A stretch of 8,871 bases of DNA from Bacteroidales bacterium (GTDB lineage Bacteria > Bacteroidota > Bacteroidia > Bacteroidales > SM23-62). The DNA is taken from contig JADHVS010000179.1 in NCBI GenBank assembly GCA_016783865.1, positions 1 through 8,871 of the forward strand, read 5' to 3'. How positions within the stretch are numbered: the stretch's first letter is position 1; each line of letters opens with the position of its first letter. Positions 1-7,070 of the stretch are shown here, one piece after another. Under the pieces are notes generated by a model. That model worked only from the letters and a program-made list of their open reading frames with translations. It ran no database searches and had not been told where the DNA came from. Both the position numbers and the translations under genes were made by a program.

Positions 1-2
1 CC

Positions 3-83
3 AAAATGGATGAATATCTTTTTCGTGTACGCAGTGTATGTGAGAAAATTATAATGTTACAAGGCATTGAAATTGCAGCATAA
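3..83 (+). CDS. possible 3' end of a truncated, unidentified reading frame at the left edge
   Basis: A plus-strand frame is open from the window edge and ends at TAA (81-83), giving about 26 residues that end in LQGIEIAA. I do not recognise the peptide. It overlaps the last 27 bases of the DHOD-like gene on the opposite strand, in the stretch where that gene no longer resembles its family. It could therefore be the tail of a gene brought in by an insertion or rearrangement, or a chance open frame. The open length is short enough to arise by chance. Only the reading frame is seen; the coding status is a guess. Confidence 0.15.
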   Translation, partial: KMDEYLFRVRSVCEKIIMLQGIEIAA

Positions 84-935
84 ACAACATCCAATTTGAA
101 CAACATGTTGGTAAAAGTTGTCTCCTAAGCGCCTAACCACCTGCACACAATCTGCTCCTGCCAGCAACATCCTGGCTACATCCGCACCGGTATAGATACC
201 TGTATTCGAGCAAATGCTTCCCTTTACATTTCCATAAAGTAATCCCGCAAAACGTAAAGACAACTTTCCATCCTCCGGTGTGCTCAAAGGGAAGTGAACA
301 ACATGTTCTTCATTATCCAGGTCGATATCGGGCTGGAATAACCGGTTAAATAAAACAAAACCATCCACTCCTGTTTTATCCATTCTGGAGATCACATTCA
401 GCGGACTGGCGTAGAAAGGACTTAACTTAACACTTACAGGTACGGACAAAATACTTTTTACTTGTTTCAGAATCTCTATCTGTTCCTTTTCTATCTCCTC
501 TCCTGTAAGATTAAAATCTTTTGGAACGGCATAAAAGTTCATCTCAATTCCATCCACTCCCGTATCTTCGAGTAATTTGGCATATTCAAGCCAGGTTTCC
601 TTATAAATAGCATTTAAACTGGCAATGACCGGAATCTTTACAGCATTTTTTGCCTGCTTTACCATCATCAGATGCTCCCTTGGACCGGCATGCTCCAGTG
701 TCGGAAACAGACTGCTAACCTCTGCATGCCTGTCAGCATACTCATCCATTTCTTCTCCCATCTGTAAGTTCTCCAGCTGGATCTGTTCCTCAAACAATGA
801 TTTGATCACAATTGCAGCCGCGCCAGCCTCTTCCATTTGTTGAAGAGTCTCGACTTTGGTAACCAGGTTACTGGCGCCGACAATAATTGGATTTTTCAGT
901 TCAATACCCAGATATTTAGTCTTAAGATTAATCAT
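57..935 (-). CDS. dihydroorotate dehydrogenase-like flavoprotein, C-terminus replaced or truncated
   Basis: This 292-aa protein has the FMN-binding TIM-barrel fold of class 1 dihydroorotate dehydrogenases. It starts in the usual way (KYLGIELKNPIIVGAS, residues 7-22). Further matches are KSLFEEQ (45-51), IASLNA (104-109), EMNFY (131-135), VKLSPF (169-174, Lys170 aligning with the flavin-contacting Lys of class 1 enzymes), LFNRLF (195-200) and the phosphate-site loop SNTGIYTGADV (243-253). The SCPN-type active-site loop with the catalytic Cys is absent; EMNFYAVP stands there. That is normal for the 'DHOD-like' family, whose substrate is not established, so pyrimidine synthesis should not be assumed. 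Up to GADCVQVV (residue 267) the match is good. The next 25 residues, rich in Cys and ending at a TAA, do not look like the expected C-terminal helices, and roughly 40 or more residues are missing against the usual ~330. The start is the ATG ending at 935, which fits the family N-terminus; no clear ribosome binding site is seen. It is divergent from comEC. Confidence 0.85.
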   Translation of the reverse strand: MINLKTKYLGIELKNPIIVGASNLVTKVETLQQMEEAGAAAIVIKSLFEEQIQLENLQMGEEMDEYADRHAEVSSLFPTLEHAGPREHLMMVKQAKNAVKIPVIASLNAIYKETWLEYAKLLEDTGVDGIEMNFYAVPKDFNLTGEEIEKEQIEILKQVKSILSVPVSVKLSPFYASPLNVISRMDKTGVDGFVLFNRLFQPDIDLDNEEHVVHFPLSTPEDGKLSLRFAGLLYGNVKGSICSNTGIYTGADVARMLLAGADCVQVVRRLGDNFYQHVVQIGCCLCCNFNAL

Positions 936-974
936 ATTGATTTGATTTTTATGTATTTAATATCGTATAGAAGT

Positions 975-1085
975 GCTTGTCAACCCTTTACGGGAAGGGT
1001 AAAATTATAGAAAATAATCAACAAATAACCGATAATTCAGGCTTTTTTACATGAATAATATGGAGTCGAATGTAAACCCTTTCAG
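975..1085. promoter_or_regulatory. divergent spacer with a small inverted repeat and an 8-bp direct repeat
   Basis: The 150-bp spacer between the DHOD-like gene and comEC must hold both promoters. ACCCTT (983-988) and AAGGGT (995-1000) form a 6-bp inverted repeat around a 6-base loop. AACCCTTT occurs at 982-989 and again at 1075-1082, directly before the comEC start. On the minus strand a TTGACA (983 to 978) is followed 17 bp later by the weak -10-like TTAAAT, but Bacteroidota promoters usually follow another consensus. Such short repeats could be chance. An operator role is only a suggestion. Confidence 0.2.
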
Positions 1086-3164
1086 ATGCATTATCAACTA
1101 AGACAGGCTCCCTTTATTCGCCTGGTCCCACCCCTTATTGCCGGGATTTTATTTCAGCATAATATTGCCCTGGCAGGTTGGATTATTTACCTCCTCCTTG
1201 CCTCTTTTTTATTATCCGTTATACTTATTAAAATTTCAGGATTGGCAAGTCATTTTGTATGGACCAGGTCATTCGGATTTGCAGTAAATATCTGCTTCTT
1301 TTTATTCGGGATGGGGCTGGTTAAGGAAATTGAGCCGGAACCTCTGGAACCAGCAGTCAGAATTGGCACCATCTCAAAGATCCCGGAAAGTTATGGTGGT
1401 TCCTACCGGGTGATCCTTGAGCGGATTCATGAAAGATCGGGGAGACATTGGAAAAAAATTGAAGGCAAAGGGCTGGTGTATCTGAACGTTTCCATCGATT
1501 CAACCTCATTGAGACCAGGGAATAAGATATTGTTTTATTCAAGGCTTGACACCATATCCGGCCCGAAAAATCCTATGGCATTTGATGCCCGCCGGTTTTA
1601 TAACAACAGGAAAATCTACTGGAATGTATCAATTAGTGATAACCAATTCAGGATAATCCAGTCGACCGATCTGAGGCTGACCATAATGGCTGAATTGTGC
1701 AGATTAAAACTTATCGGGATATTAAATGATCAGGATATAAGACATGCAGGAATTCTAACTGCTTTGTTAACCGGTTACCGGCAAGGACTGGATGAAAATG
1801 AGAAACAATATTTTACCGATTCCGGGGCCATGCATATCATGGCTGTTTCAGGATTGCATACTGGTATCATATATGGCATGTTGAGCCTGCTTTTTTCTAT
1901 GTTTTTCAGGAAGCATCGCAACCTGAAACTGTTGCTTCCTGTTCCTTTTATTTGGATTTTCGCCCTGGTTACAGGATTATCACCATCGGTTTGCCGGGCA
2001 GCCCTGATGATCTCATTGATCGCTGCGGCGGCTTGTTTGAAAAGACAGAAGAATTACAATAATGTGCTGTTTTTCACTGCATTTTTGCTGATCGTAATTA
2101 ATCCCGGGATAATATTTGAAGTTTCATTCCAGTTGTCATTTACTGCAGTTTTCGGTATTGTATCGTGTTTTATCCCCGCCTACAGAAAAATCAGAACGGG
2201 CAGATATATACCTGACAGAATAATAGGTTTGTTATTAATATCAGTGTTTGCCCAGCTCTTTACCTTTCCATTATCTGCTTATTACTTTCATCAATTCCCA
2301 CATTACTTCCTGCTGACCAACCTGCTTGTTATCCCTTTGATCCCGCTTATCCTGTACTCAGGGGCAGCGTTTCTTTCATTGCAATGGATACCTTCAATGG
2401 CCAGTGTGGCAGGGGAAATACTCAATTTCCTCAATGAAATCCTTTTTAAAACTGTGCAGTTTATAAGTAGTTTCCCATTTTCTGTCACACAGGATATATA
2501 CTTCAGACCGGTCGAAGTGGTCATCCTTTATGCATGTATCATATCCGTTATGATTTGGTTAAAACACAGACTGACAGGATTTCTATTTTCCGGATTAATG
2601 GCTATTATTTTGCTTATTGGTATTGACCTTCATGACCAGTTGAACCAACATAACCAAAGACTTTTTCTTGTTTACCATAACAGGGGATCTTTGCTGTGTG
2701 ATTTCGTAATCGGCAAGAAACATATCAGTTTGTCGAATGGATCAAATCAAGTTGAATACGATCAAAATAAAACCTATCATTTGAGCCTCGGTTTGCGGGA
2801 GCATCAGCACTTCAACCTGAATGAGCCGGATGACTTTCAATCAAAGGATATTTGTTTACGACGAACCAATGCATTGAAAGGACTGGCAATTATTAATTAT
2901 CAATCCACTCAAATAGGAATATTATCATCATGGCCCGGGAATACTCAGGCAGCCCGGTGTTCCCTGGATATTGATATTCTCATATTGCAAGATCCCGGAG
3001 ATTTCGAACTGGAAAAAGTGCTGGATTGTCTGTGTCCTCAAATAATTGTTATTGACCGGAATGTATCATTCCGTCATTCAAATATTTGGAAGCAGGTATG
3101 CCAGGTTAAAAATATCCCTGTTCATTCCGTTTACGAAAGGGGATATTTTATTAAAGATTTGTAA
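1086..3164 (+). CDS. comEC: ComEC/Rec2-family DNA uptake channel protein
   Basis: A 692-aa inner-membrane protein of the ComEC/Rec2 family, which carries single-stranded DNA across the cytoplasmic membrane in natural transformation. The N-terminal part (about 1-80) has hydrophobic segments. A soluble domain of the DUF4131 type follows, with the family signature KNPMAFDARRFYNNRKIY (161-178). The Competence domain contains HIMAVSGLHTG (250-260), GLSPSVCRAALM (297-308) and FQLSFTAVFG (348-357), and many hydrophobic helices run to about residue 512. The last ~170 residues are soluble, with DIDILILQDPGDFELEKVL (628-646), IIVIDRN (653-659) and a final VHSVYERGYF. That resembles the degenerate metallo-beta-lactamase-like tail seen in Bacteroidota ComEC, but no HxHxDH metal motif is present. 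An in-frame stop at 1056-1058 and the lack of other start codons after it support the ATG at 1086. No other competence genes lie nearby. Uptake capability is inferred from the family, not shown here. Confidence 0.9.
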   Translation: MHYQLRQAPFIRLVPPLIAGILFQHNIALAGWIIYLLLASFLLSVILIKISGLASHFVWTRSFGFAVNICFFLFGMGLVKEIEPEPLEPAVRIGTISKIPESYGGSYRVILERIHERSGRHWKKIEGKGLVYLNVSIDSTSLRPGNKILFYSRLDTISGPKNPMAFDARRFYNNRKIYWNVSISDNQFRIIQSTDLRLTIMAELCRLKLIGILNDQDIRHAGILTALLTGYRQGLDENEKQYFTDSGAMHIMAVSGLHTGIIYGMLSLLFSMFFRKHRNLKLLLPVPFIWIFALVTGLSPSVCRAALMISLIAAAACLKRQKNYNNVLFFTAFLLIVINPGIIFEVSFQLSFTAVFGIVSCFIPAYRKIRTGRYIPDRIIGLLLISVFAQLFTFPLSAYYFHQFPHYFLLTNLLVIPLIPLILYSGAAFLSLQWIPSMASVAGEILNFLNEILFKTVQFISSFPFSVTQDIYFRPVEVVILYACIISVMIWLKHRLTGFLFSGLMAIILLIGIDLHDQLNQHNQRLFLVYHNRGSLLCDFVIGKKHISLSNGSNQVEYDQNKTYHLSLGLREHQHFNLNEPDDFQSKDICLRRTNALKGLAIINYQSTQIGILSSWPGNTQAARCSLDIDILILQDPGDFELEKVLDCLCPQIIVIDRNVSFRHSNIWKQVCQVKNIPVHSVYERGYFIKDL

Positions 3165-3200
3165 ATATGTATCTGAAATCGGGGAAAAAATAGACAAAGC

Positions 3201-3233
3201 TTTGGTTTATTCAACAGATTATATATTAATTTG
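3201..3233 (+). promoter_or_regulatory. candidate Bacteroidota-type promoter for trkA-trkH
   Basis: TTTG at 3201-3204 is followed, after 21 bp, by TTAATTTG at 3226-3233. That matches the known Bacteroides promoter consensus (-33 TTTG, -7 TAnnTTTG) except for one base in the -7 box. Transcription would begin near 3240, leaving a leader of about 25 bases before the trkA ATG at 3267. The 102-bp spacer after comEC gives room for an independent promoter. This is a consensus match only. Confidence 0.4.
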
Positions 3234-3266
3234 CCAAAGTTTTCAGAATGACCATTTGAAAAGATC

Positions 3267-4607
3267 ATGCGTATAATAATTGCCGGTGCAGGTGATGTAG
3301 GTTCACATCTGGCTAAGATGTTAACCAATGAGAATCACGACATTGTACTGATTGATACAAACGAAGAGAAGTTGAGGAACATTGGATCAATGTATGATCT
3401 TTTGACCATCCACGGCTCCGGCTCTTCCATTTCTGTCCTGAACGATTCCAATATTAAAAAAGCCGACCTGTTTATTGCTGTTACCGAATCTGAGGAGGTA
3501 AACATTACCTCTGCAATACTGGGGAAAAAGCTGGGCGCCGCAAAAACGATTGTCAGGATTGATAACCAGGAATATCTCTATCCCGGGAATAAGGAAATAT
3601 TTACAGGTCTGGGCGTAGATTATATGATCTATCCTGAGATGATCGCTGCCAATGAGGTGGTTGGTTTATTGAGCCAAACGGGGACAAGCGATATAGTTGA
3701 GTTCTCAGGAGGCAAGCTTTTTATGTACGTGATACGGTTGGATGAGGATGCCCCTATTATAAATAAAACACTCAGGGACCTGACTGAAATGGGTATGGCC
3801 AATGACTATCGTGCCGTTGCCATAACAAGAGACTCCCATACCCTGATCCCCAGGGGTGACGAGAAGTTTATGCTCAATGATCATGTATATGTAGTTACAG
3901 GGAAAGCAGGTATTGAAGACCTGATGAAATATTCAGGGAAGGAGCGATTTGATATACATAATATAATGATCCTGGGAGGCAGCCGGATTGGGAAACGTGC
4001 AGCCAAGCAATTGGGGAAGCAGCATAACGTTAAGCTTATTGAGCTGAACAGGGAGAAGGCTTACCAATTATCCAACTTTTTAAGCAATGTATTGGTTATC
4101 AATGGGGATGGAAGTAATGTAGACCTGCTGATGAAGGAAGGCCTGGCGCAGATGGATGCCTTTATTGCCGTGACCGGAAATTCTGAAACCAACGTTATCT
4201 CATGCATGCTCGCCAGGAATATTGGTGTTAAGAAGACCATTGCCGAGGTAGAGAATATTGATTACATTAAGCTCGCTGATAGTATGGGAATTGATACCAT
4301 TATCAATAAAAAGTTAATTACTGCCAGTCGCATTTTCAGGTTTACCATGTCCTCCCAGATTTCTTCAATTCGTTGTCTGACAGGTACTGAGGCTGAGGTA
4401 ATGGAATTTAACGTTAAGCCAGGATCACGCATAACAGAAGCTGAACTGAAAGAAATTCAATTTCCGAAAGATGCTATAATTGGTGGTGTGATCCGGGGAA
4501 AATCCAGTTTTATAGCCCGGGGAAACACACTCATTAAGCCCAATGATAAGGTAGTTGTTTTTGCACTTCCGTCTGCCATTCCAAAAATGGAAAAGTATTT
4601 TAATTAA
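3267..4607 (+). CDS. trkA: TrkA, NAD-binding regulatory subunit of the Trk potassium uptake system
   Basis: A 446-aa cytoplasmic protein with the duplicated RCK layout of TrkA: RCK_N (about 1-125), RCK_C (about 141-222), a second RCK_N (about 230-355) and a second RCK_C (about 369-446). TrkA binds to TrkH and gates it in response to nucleotides. The first Rossmann site is complete: GAGDVG (7-12) with Asp30 at the end of strand 2 for the ribose, and AVTESEEVNI (71-80). The second is variant: GGSRIG (237-242) has Ser where the middle Gly of GxGxxG usually lies, and Glu259 rather than Asp in LIELN. Parallel AVTESEEVN and AVTGNSETNV segments show the internal duplication. Length is normal for TrkA; single-RCK KtrA proteins are about half this size. 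The trkH start lies 5 bp downstream, so the two are surely co-transcribed. The only plausible start is the ATG at 3267, which directly begins the first beta strand. Confidence 0.95.
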   Translation: MRIIIAGAGDVGSHLAKMLTNENHDIVLIDTNEEKLRNIGSMYDLLTIHGSGSSISVLNDSNIKKADLFIAVTESEEVNITSAILGKKLGAAKTIVRIDNQEYLYPGNKEIFTGLGVDYMIYPEMIAANEVVGLLSQTGTSDIVEFSGGKLFMYVIRLDEDAPIINKTLRDLTEMGMANDYRAVAITRDSHTLIPRGDEKFMLNDHVYVVTGKAGIEDLMKYSGKERFDIHNIMILGGSRIGKRAAKQLGKQHNVKLIELNREKAYQLSNFLSNVLVINGDGSNVDLLMKEGLAQMDAFIAVTGNSETNVISCMLARNIGVKKTIAEVENIDYIKLADSMGIDTIINKKLITASRIFRFTMSSQISSIRCLTGTEAEVMEFNVKPGSRITEAELKEIQFPKDAIIGGVIRGKSSFIARGNTLIKPNDKVVVFALPSAIPKMEKYFN

Positions 4608-4612
4608 TCTTC

Positions 4613-6061
4613 ATGTACAATTTCAAGCTCATCTTCCGGCTTCTTGGTCTGCTGCTATTGATTGAGGGATTATTTATGCTTTCCTGCATAATTGTCGCAT
4701 TGATTTACCGGGAAAACGAGATAGGATCCATCGCTATAAGTGGATTAATCAGTATTGGGGCAGGTGGAATTATGTGGATCATTACCACAAAAGCTAATAA
4801 AAACCTCAGTGCCAGGGATGGATTTCTTATTGTCAGCATGGGCTGGATCTTATTCTCTTTTTTTGGCAGTCTTCCCTTTTATCTCTCAGGTGAAATACCC
4901 AGCTATACGGATGCATTTTTTGAGACGGTCTCGGGATTTACAACTACCGGAGCATCCATCCTGAATGATATTGAGGCATTACCTCATGCCCTTCTTTTCT
5001 GGCGAAGCATGACTCAATGGCTGGGAGGAATGGGCATCATCGTCATGTCACTTGCCATTTTACCCTTATTGGGGATTGGCGGAATGCAATTGTTTATCGC
5101 TGAGGTACCTGGACCAACACCGGATAAGTTACACCCCAGGATCAAGGAGACGGCCAAACGATTGTGGGCCATCTATATTATTTTCACGTTCAGCGAGACA
5201 ATCCTGTTGCTGTTCGGCGGGATGAACCTGTTTGATGCGATAAACCACTCATTTACCACTATGGCTACCGGGGGGTATTCGACTAAGCAGGCCAGCATAG
5301 CCTACTGGGATTCGCCCTATATTCATTATGTGATCACCCTGTTTATGTTCCTTGCAGGAACAAACTTTACCCTGTCATATTTCGCCATGCATCTTAAGTT
5401 TGACAAGGTGTTTCGTAATGAGGAATTCAGGTTTTACATCGGTATCATTTTTTCCTTTATCCTTGTGGTTACAGGTATACTTTTCTTCTCCCAGGATTTC
5501 GCTTTAGAGAGATCTTTCCGTGAAGCATCCTTCCAGGTTCTTTCCATCATTACAACCACCGGATTTGTGACGGCGGATTATCTTACATGGATTCCTGTCC
5601 TGGTTGTCATTATGTTCATGTTAATGTTCTTTGGTGGTTCTGCCGGGTCCACCGGCGGTGGGATTAAGATCATGAGGGTCATGCTGTTCATGAAAAACAG
5701 TGCTGTTGAACTAAAACGGCTAATTCACCCAAATGCCGTTATACCTGTCAGGTTTAATGGTAACGCAGTACCTCCCGAGATCATCAACAATGTATTTGCC
5801 TTTATCTCATTTTACATCCTTACCATGATCATCAGCGTCATAATCATGGCAGGTCTCGGATACGATCTGGATACTTCCCTGGGCGCTGTAGCGGCTACAT
5901 TAGGTAACATAGGTCCCGGGATAGGGGAGGTTGGGCCCGTCCTTAATTATGCCCACCTGCCAGCCTTCGGCAAATGGTTCCTCTCCTTCCTGATGCTGAT
6001 TGGGAGACTCGAATTGTTTACAGTATTGATTATTTTTTCCCCGGGATTCTGGAGAAAGTAA
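4613..6061 (+). CDS. trkH: TrkH, membrane pore subunit of the Trk potassium uptake system
   Basis: A 482-aa polytopic membrane protein of the TrkH/KtrB superfamily of K+ translocators. The four pore-loop repeats are all visible: SGFTTTGAS (107-115), TTMATGGYST (215-224), IITTTGFVT (312-320) and TLGNIGPG (429-436). Each carries the conserved selectivity-filter Gly (Gly113, Gly220, Gly317, Gly434). The glycine/serine-rich gating loop GGSAGSTGGGIK (341-352) sits in the interrupted helix after the third loop and is typical of the family. RRLELF-like IGRLELFTVL (463-472) and the ending FSPGFW are also usual for TrkH, and the length is normal. It works with the TrkA encoded just upstream, 5 bp away. 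K+ is the expected substrate. No obvious intrinsic terminator follows; a block of short tandem repeats begins 5 bp after the stop. Confidence 0.95.
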   Translation: MYNFKLIFRLLGLLLLIEGLFMLSCIIVALIYRENEIGSIAISGLISIGAGGIMWIITTKANKNLSARDGFLIVSMGWILFSFFGSLPFYLSGEIPSYTDAFFETVSGFTTTGASILNDIEALPHALLFWRSMTQWLGGMGIIVMSLAILPLLGIGGMQLFIAEVPGPTPDKLHPRIKETAKRLWAIYIIFTFSETILLLFGGMNLFDAINHSFTTMATGGYSTKQASIAYWDSPYIHYVITLFMFLAGTNFTLSYFAMHLKFDKVFRNEEFRFYIGIIFSFILVVTGILFFSQDFALERSFREASFQVLSIITTTGFVTADYLTWIPVLVVIMFMLMFFGGSAGSTGGGIKIMRVMLFMKNSAVELKRLIHPNAVIPVRFNGNAVPPEIINNVFAFISFYILTMIISVIIMAGLGYDLDTSLGAVAATLGNIGPGIGEVGPVLNYAHLPAFGKWFLSFLMLIGRLELFTVLIIFSPGFWRK

Positions 6062-6066
6062 TGACC

Positions 6067-6101
6067 GTGAATCGTGAATCGTGAATCGTGAATCGTGAAT
6101 C
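6067..6101. repeat. perfect 7-bp tandem repeat, five GTGAATC units
   Basis: Five identical GTGAATC copies follow one another without interruption, beginning 5 bp after the trkH stop codon. A different repeat (GGGTGT) starts two bases later. The array lies in the 150-bp spacer between convergent trkH and the YciO/Sua5-like gene. Perfect identity suggests recent slippage. It is too short and has no spacers, so it is not a CRISPR array. Confidence 0.9.
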
Positions 6102-6103
6102 GA

Positions 6104-6121
6104 GGGTGTGGGTGTGGGTGT
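6104..6121. repeat. 6-bp tandem repeat, three GGGTGT units
   Basis: Three perfect GGGTGT copies, followed by a further G, directly next to the GTGAATC array. Together they make a compound simple repeat of about 55 bp. It is G-rich on the plus strand, but its GGG runs are only four at most with little spacing variety, so I make no claim about quadruplex formation. Confidence 0.8.
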
Positions 6122-6173
6122 GATCTTTCAGTAAGTTTTTGTTGACGCTTTACCCCTCACTCATAACCCGCAC

Positions 6174-6208
6174 CAACTTGCAACTTGTAACCAGTAACTT
6201 GTAACCTC
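6174..6208. repeat. degenerate 7-bp repeat, five YAAC-type units
   Basis: Five consecutive heptamers keep a strict 7-bp period: CAACTTG, CAACTTG, TAACCAG, TAACTTG, TAACCTC. All share AAC at positions 2-4. The array ends 3 bp before the stop codon of the YciO/Sua5-like gene (minus strand). Related heptamers occur at 7691-7747, so this is a dispersed family and not a local accident. I have a general impression that such repeats are common in Bacteroidales spacers, but cannot verify it here. Confidence 0.75.
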
Positions 6209-6211
6209 TTG

Positions 6212-6823
6212 CTAATCAATAATCCCAATCCCTTGCCTTAATATTGTTGGTTCTTCGGTAGTGCAATCTACTACCGTGGAGGGTTCATTGTTCCCGAAGC
6301 CGCCATTGATAATGGCATCAACATTTTTTTTGTATTTGTTATAGATGAGTTCCGGATCGGTGGTGTACTCAATCAATTCATCCTCATCGTGAATGGATGC
6401 AGTCATCATAGGATGGCCTAGTTGGCGTACCAGCTCGATTGCGATTCTATTATCGGGGATCCTGATTCCGATCGTTTTTTTCTTGCTCTGGAATAGTTTA
6501 GGCACATTACTCCTGGCATGCAGTATAAAGGTATAAGGCCCCGGCAAGTAAGCCTTCATCATTTTATAGACTCTGTTATCAATCAATTTAGCATAATCGG
6601 AAAGTTGGCTTAAGTCGCTGAAAATGAATGAGAAATTCGCTTTTTCTGGTCGAATCCCTTTAAGCTTTGCGATTTTTTCAACTGCCCTGTGCTGGTATAT
6701 ATCGCATCCAAAAGCGTATACCGTATCGGTAGGATAAACAATGATACCACCTCGCTGCAGCACCTCTACTGCACGTAAGATCTGCCTGTGACTAGGATTT
6801 TCCGGGTGAATCTTCAACAACAT
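6212..6823 (-). CDS. YciO/Sua5/YrdC-family protein, possible threonylcarbamoyl-AMP synthase
   Basis: A 203-aa single-domain protein of the Sua5/YrdC/YciO family. YrdC (TsaC) and Sua5 make L-threonylcarbamoyl-AMP from Thr, bicarbonate and ATP for the t6A37 modification of tRNAs. Family marks are YPTDTVYAFGCD (30-41), KLKGIRPEKANFSFIF (53-68, the Lys and Arg of the ATP-binding KxR-type motif), GIRIPD (119-124), STVVDCT (182-188) and LRQGIG (195-200). The HPMMTASIHDEDELIEYTTDPE stretch (137-158) and the length look more like the YciO branch, whose physiological role is less certain than that of TsaC. There is no Sua5 C-terminal domain. Whether it is the cell's t6A enzyme depends on whether another TsaC/Sua5 exists elsewhere. 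The start is the ATG ending at 6823, 20 bp after an exact TAnnTTTG element, which supports it. Convergent with trkH. Confidence 0.85.
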   Translation of the reverse strand: MLLKIHPENPSHRQILRAVEVLQRGGIIVYPTDTVYAFGCDIYQHRAVEKIAKLKGIRPEKANFSFIFSDLSQLSDYAKLIDNRVYKMMKAYLPGPYTFILHARSNVPKLFQSKKKTIGIRIPDNRIAIELVRQLGHPMMTASIHDEDELIEYTTDPELIYNKYKKNVDAIINGGFGNNEPSTVVDCTTEEPTILRQGIGIID

Positions 6824-6842
6824 AACCTGAAATTTGAGAGTT

Positions 6843-6862
6843 CAAAGATAATCGAATATTCG
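6843..6862 (-). promoter_or_regulatory. candidate -7 promoter element with an adjacent 10-bp palindrome
   Basis: On the minus strand TATCTTTG (6850 to 6843) matches the Bacteroides -7 consensus TAnnTTTG exactly, about 20 bases upstream of the ATG of the YciO/Sua5-like gene. No TTTG is seen at the -33 distance. The perfect palindrome CGAATATTCG (6853-6862) begins two bases upstream of the -7 box, inside the would-be spacer, a place where a repressor could act. Both elements are short; operator function is inference. Confidence 0.35.
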
Positions 6863-6931
6863 GGTGGTTTTGACGTGCAGGGTATTTAAACGACTCGATA
6901 AGCAGTAGAAAAGTTGCATCGGGAAGAGAAA

Positions 6932-6971
6932 GGGTTTGAGGATTCAAGGATTTAAGGGGCTAAGGGGTGTG
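6932..6971. repeat. degenerate 8-bp repeat, five GGATTTAA-like units
   Basis: Five consecutive octamers each begin with GG: GGGTTTGA, GGATTCAA, GGATTTAA, GGGGCTAA, GGGGTGTG. The consensus is about GGATTTAA, with decay at both ends. The array lies in the 247-bp spacer between the YciO/Sua5-like gene and the rhomboid gene. Apart from this, the promoter candidate near 6850 and the palindrome near 7030, I see nothing coding in that spacer. Confidence 0.6.
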
Positions 6972-7012
6972 TGGGAATTGGGAAATAAAATGATCAGCGA
7001 ACAAAGAACATA

Positions 7013-7040
7013 GATTTTTGATTTTTGAAGTTCAAAGATC
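7013..7040. repeat. near-perfect 21-bp palindrome downstream of the rhomboid gene
   Basis: GATTTTTGAA (7020-7029) and TTCAAAGATC (7031-7040) are complementary around a single G, with one G-T wobble. The first arm also begins the second copy of a 7-bp direct repeat, GATTTTT at 7013-7019 and 7020-7026. It lies about 30 bases after the rhomboid stop (minus strand). A hairpin is possible, but it is AT-rich and has no T-run after it on either strand, so a classical intrinsic terminator is not supported. Confidence 0.35.
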
Positions 7041-7070
7041 ACAAATCAATATTCCTTGTTGGATATTCAC

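Noticed and set aside
625..843. Plus-strand open frame inside the DHOD-like gene
   Set aside because: It lies fully antisense to a well-supported gene and shows no recognisable domain.
955..983. Sigma70-like TTGACA / TTAAAT pair for the DHOD-like gene
   Set aside because: The -10 matches at only four of six bases and Bacteroidota generally use the TTTG / TAnnTTTG type, so it is not listed as its own feature.
3046..3328. Short open frames overlapping the comEC end and the trkA start
   Set aside because: They overlap confident genes on one or both sides, with no family features; the 3165-3266 spacer is better read as a promoter region.
6067..6208. Repeat blocks as a CRISPR array
   Set aside because: Units are 6-7 bp and directly joined, with no unique spacers and no cas genes in the window.
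6062..6211. Bidirectional terminator between trkH and the YciO/Sua5-like gene
   Set aside because: I find no GC-rich hairpin followed by a T-run on either strand; only tandem repeats are seen.
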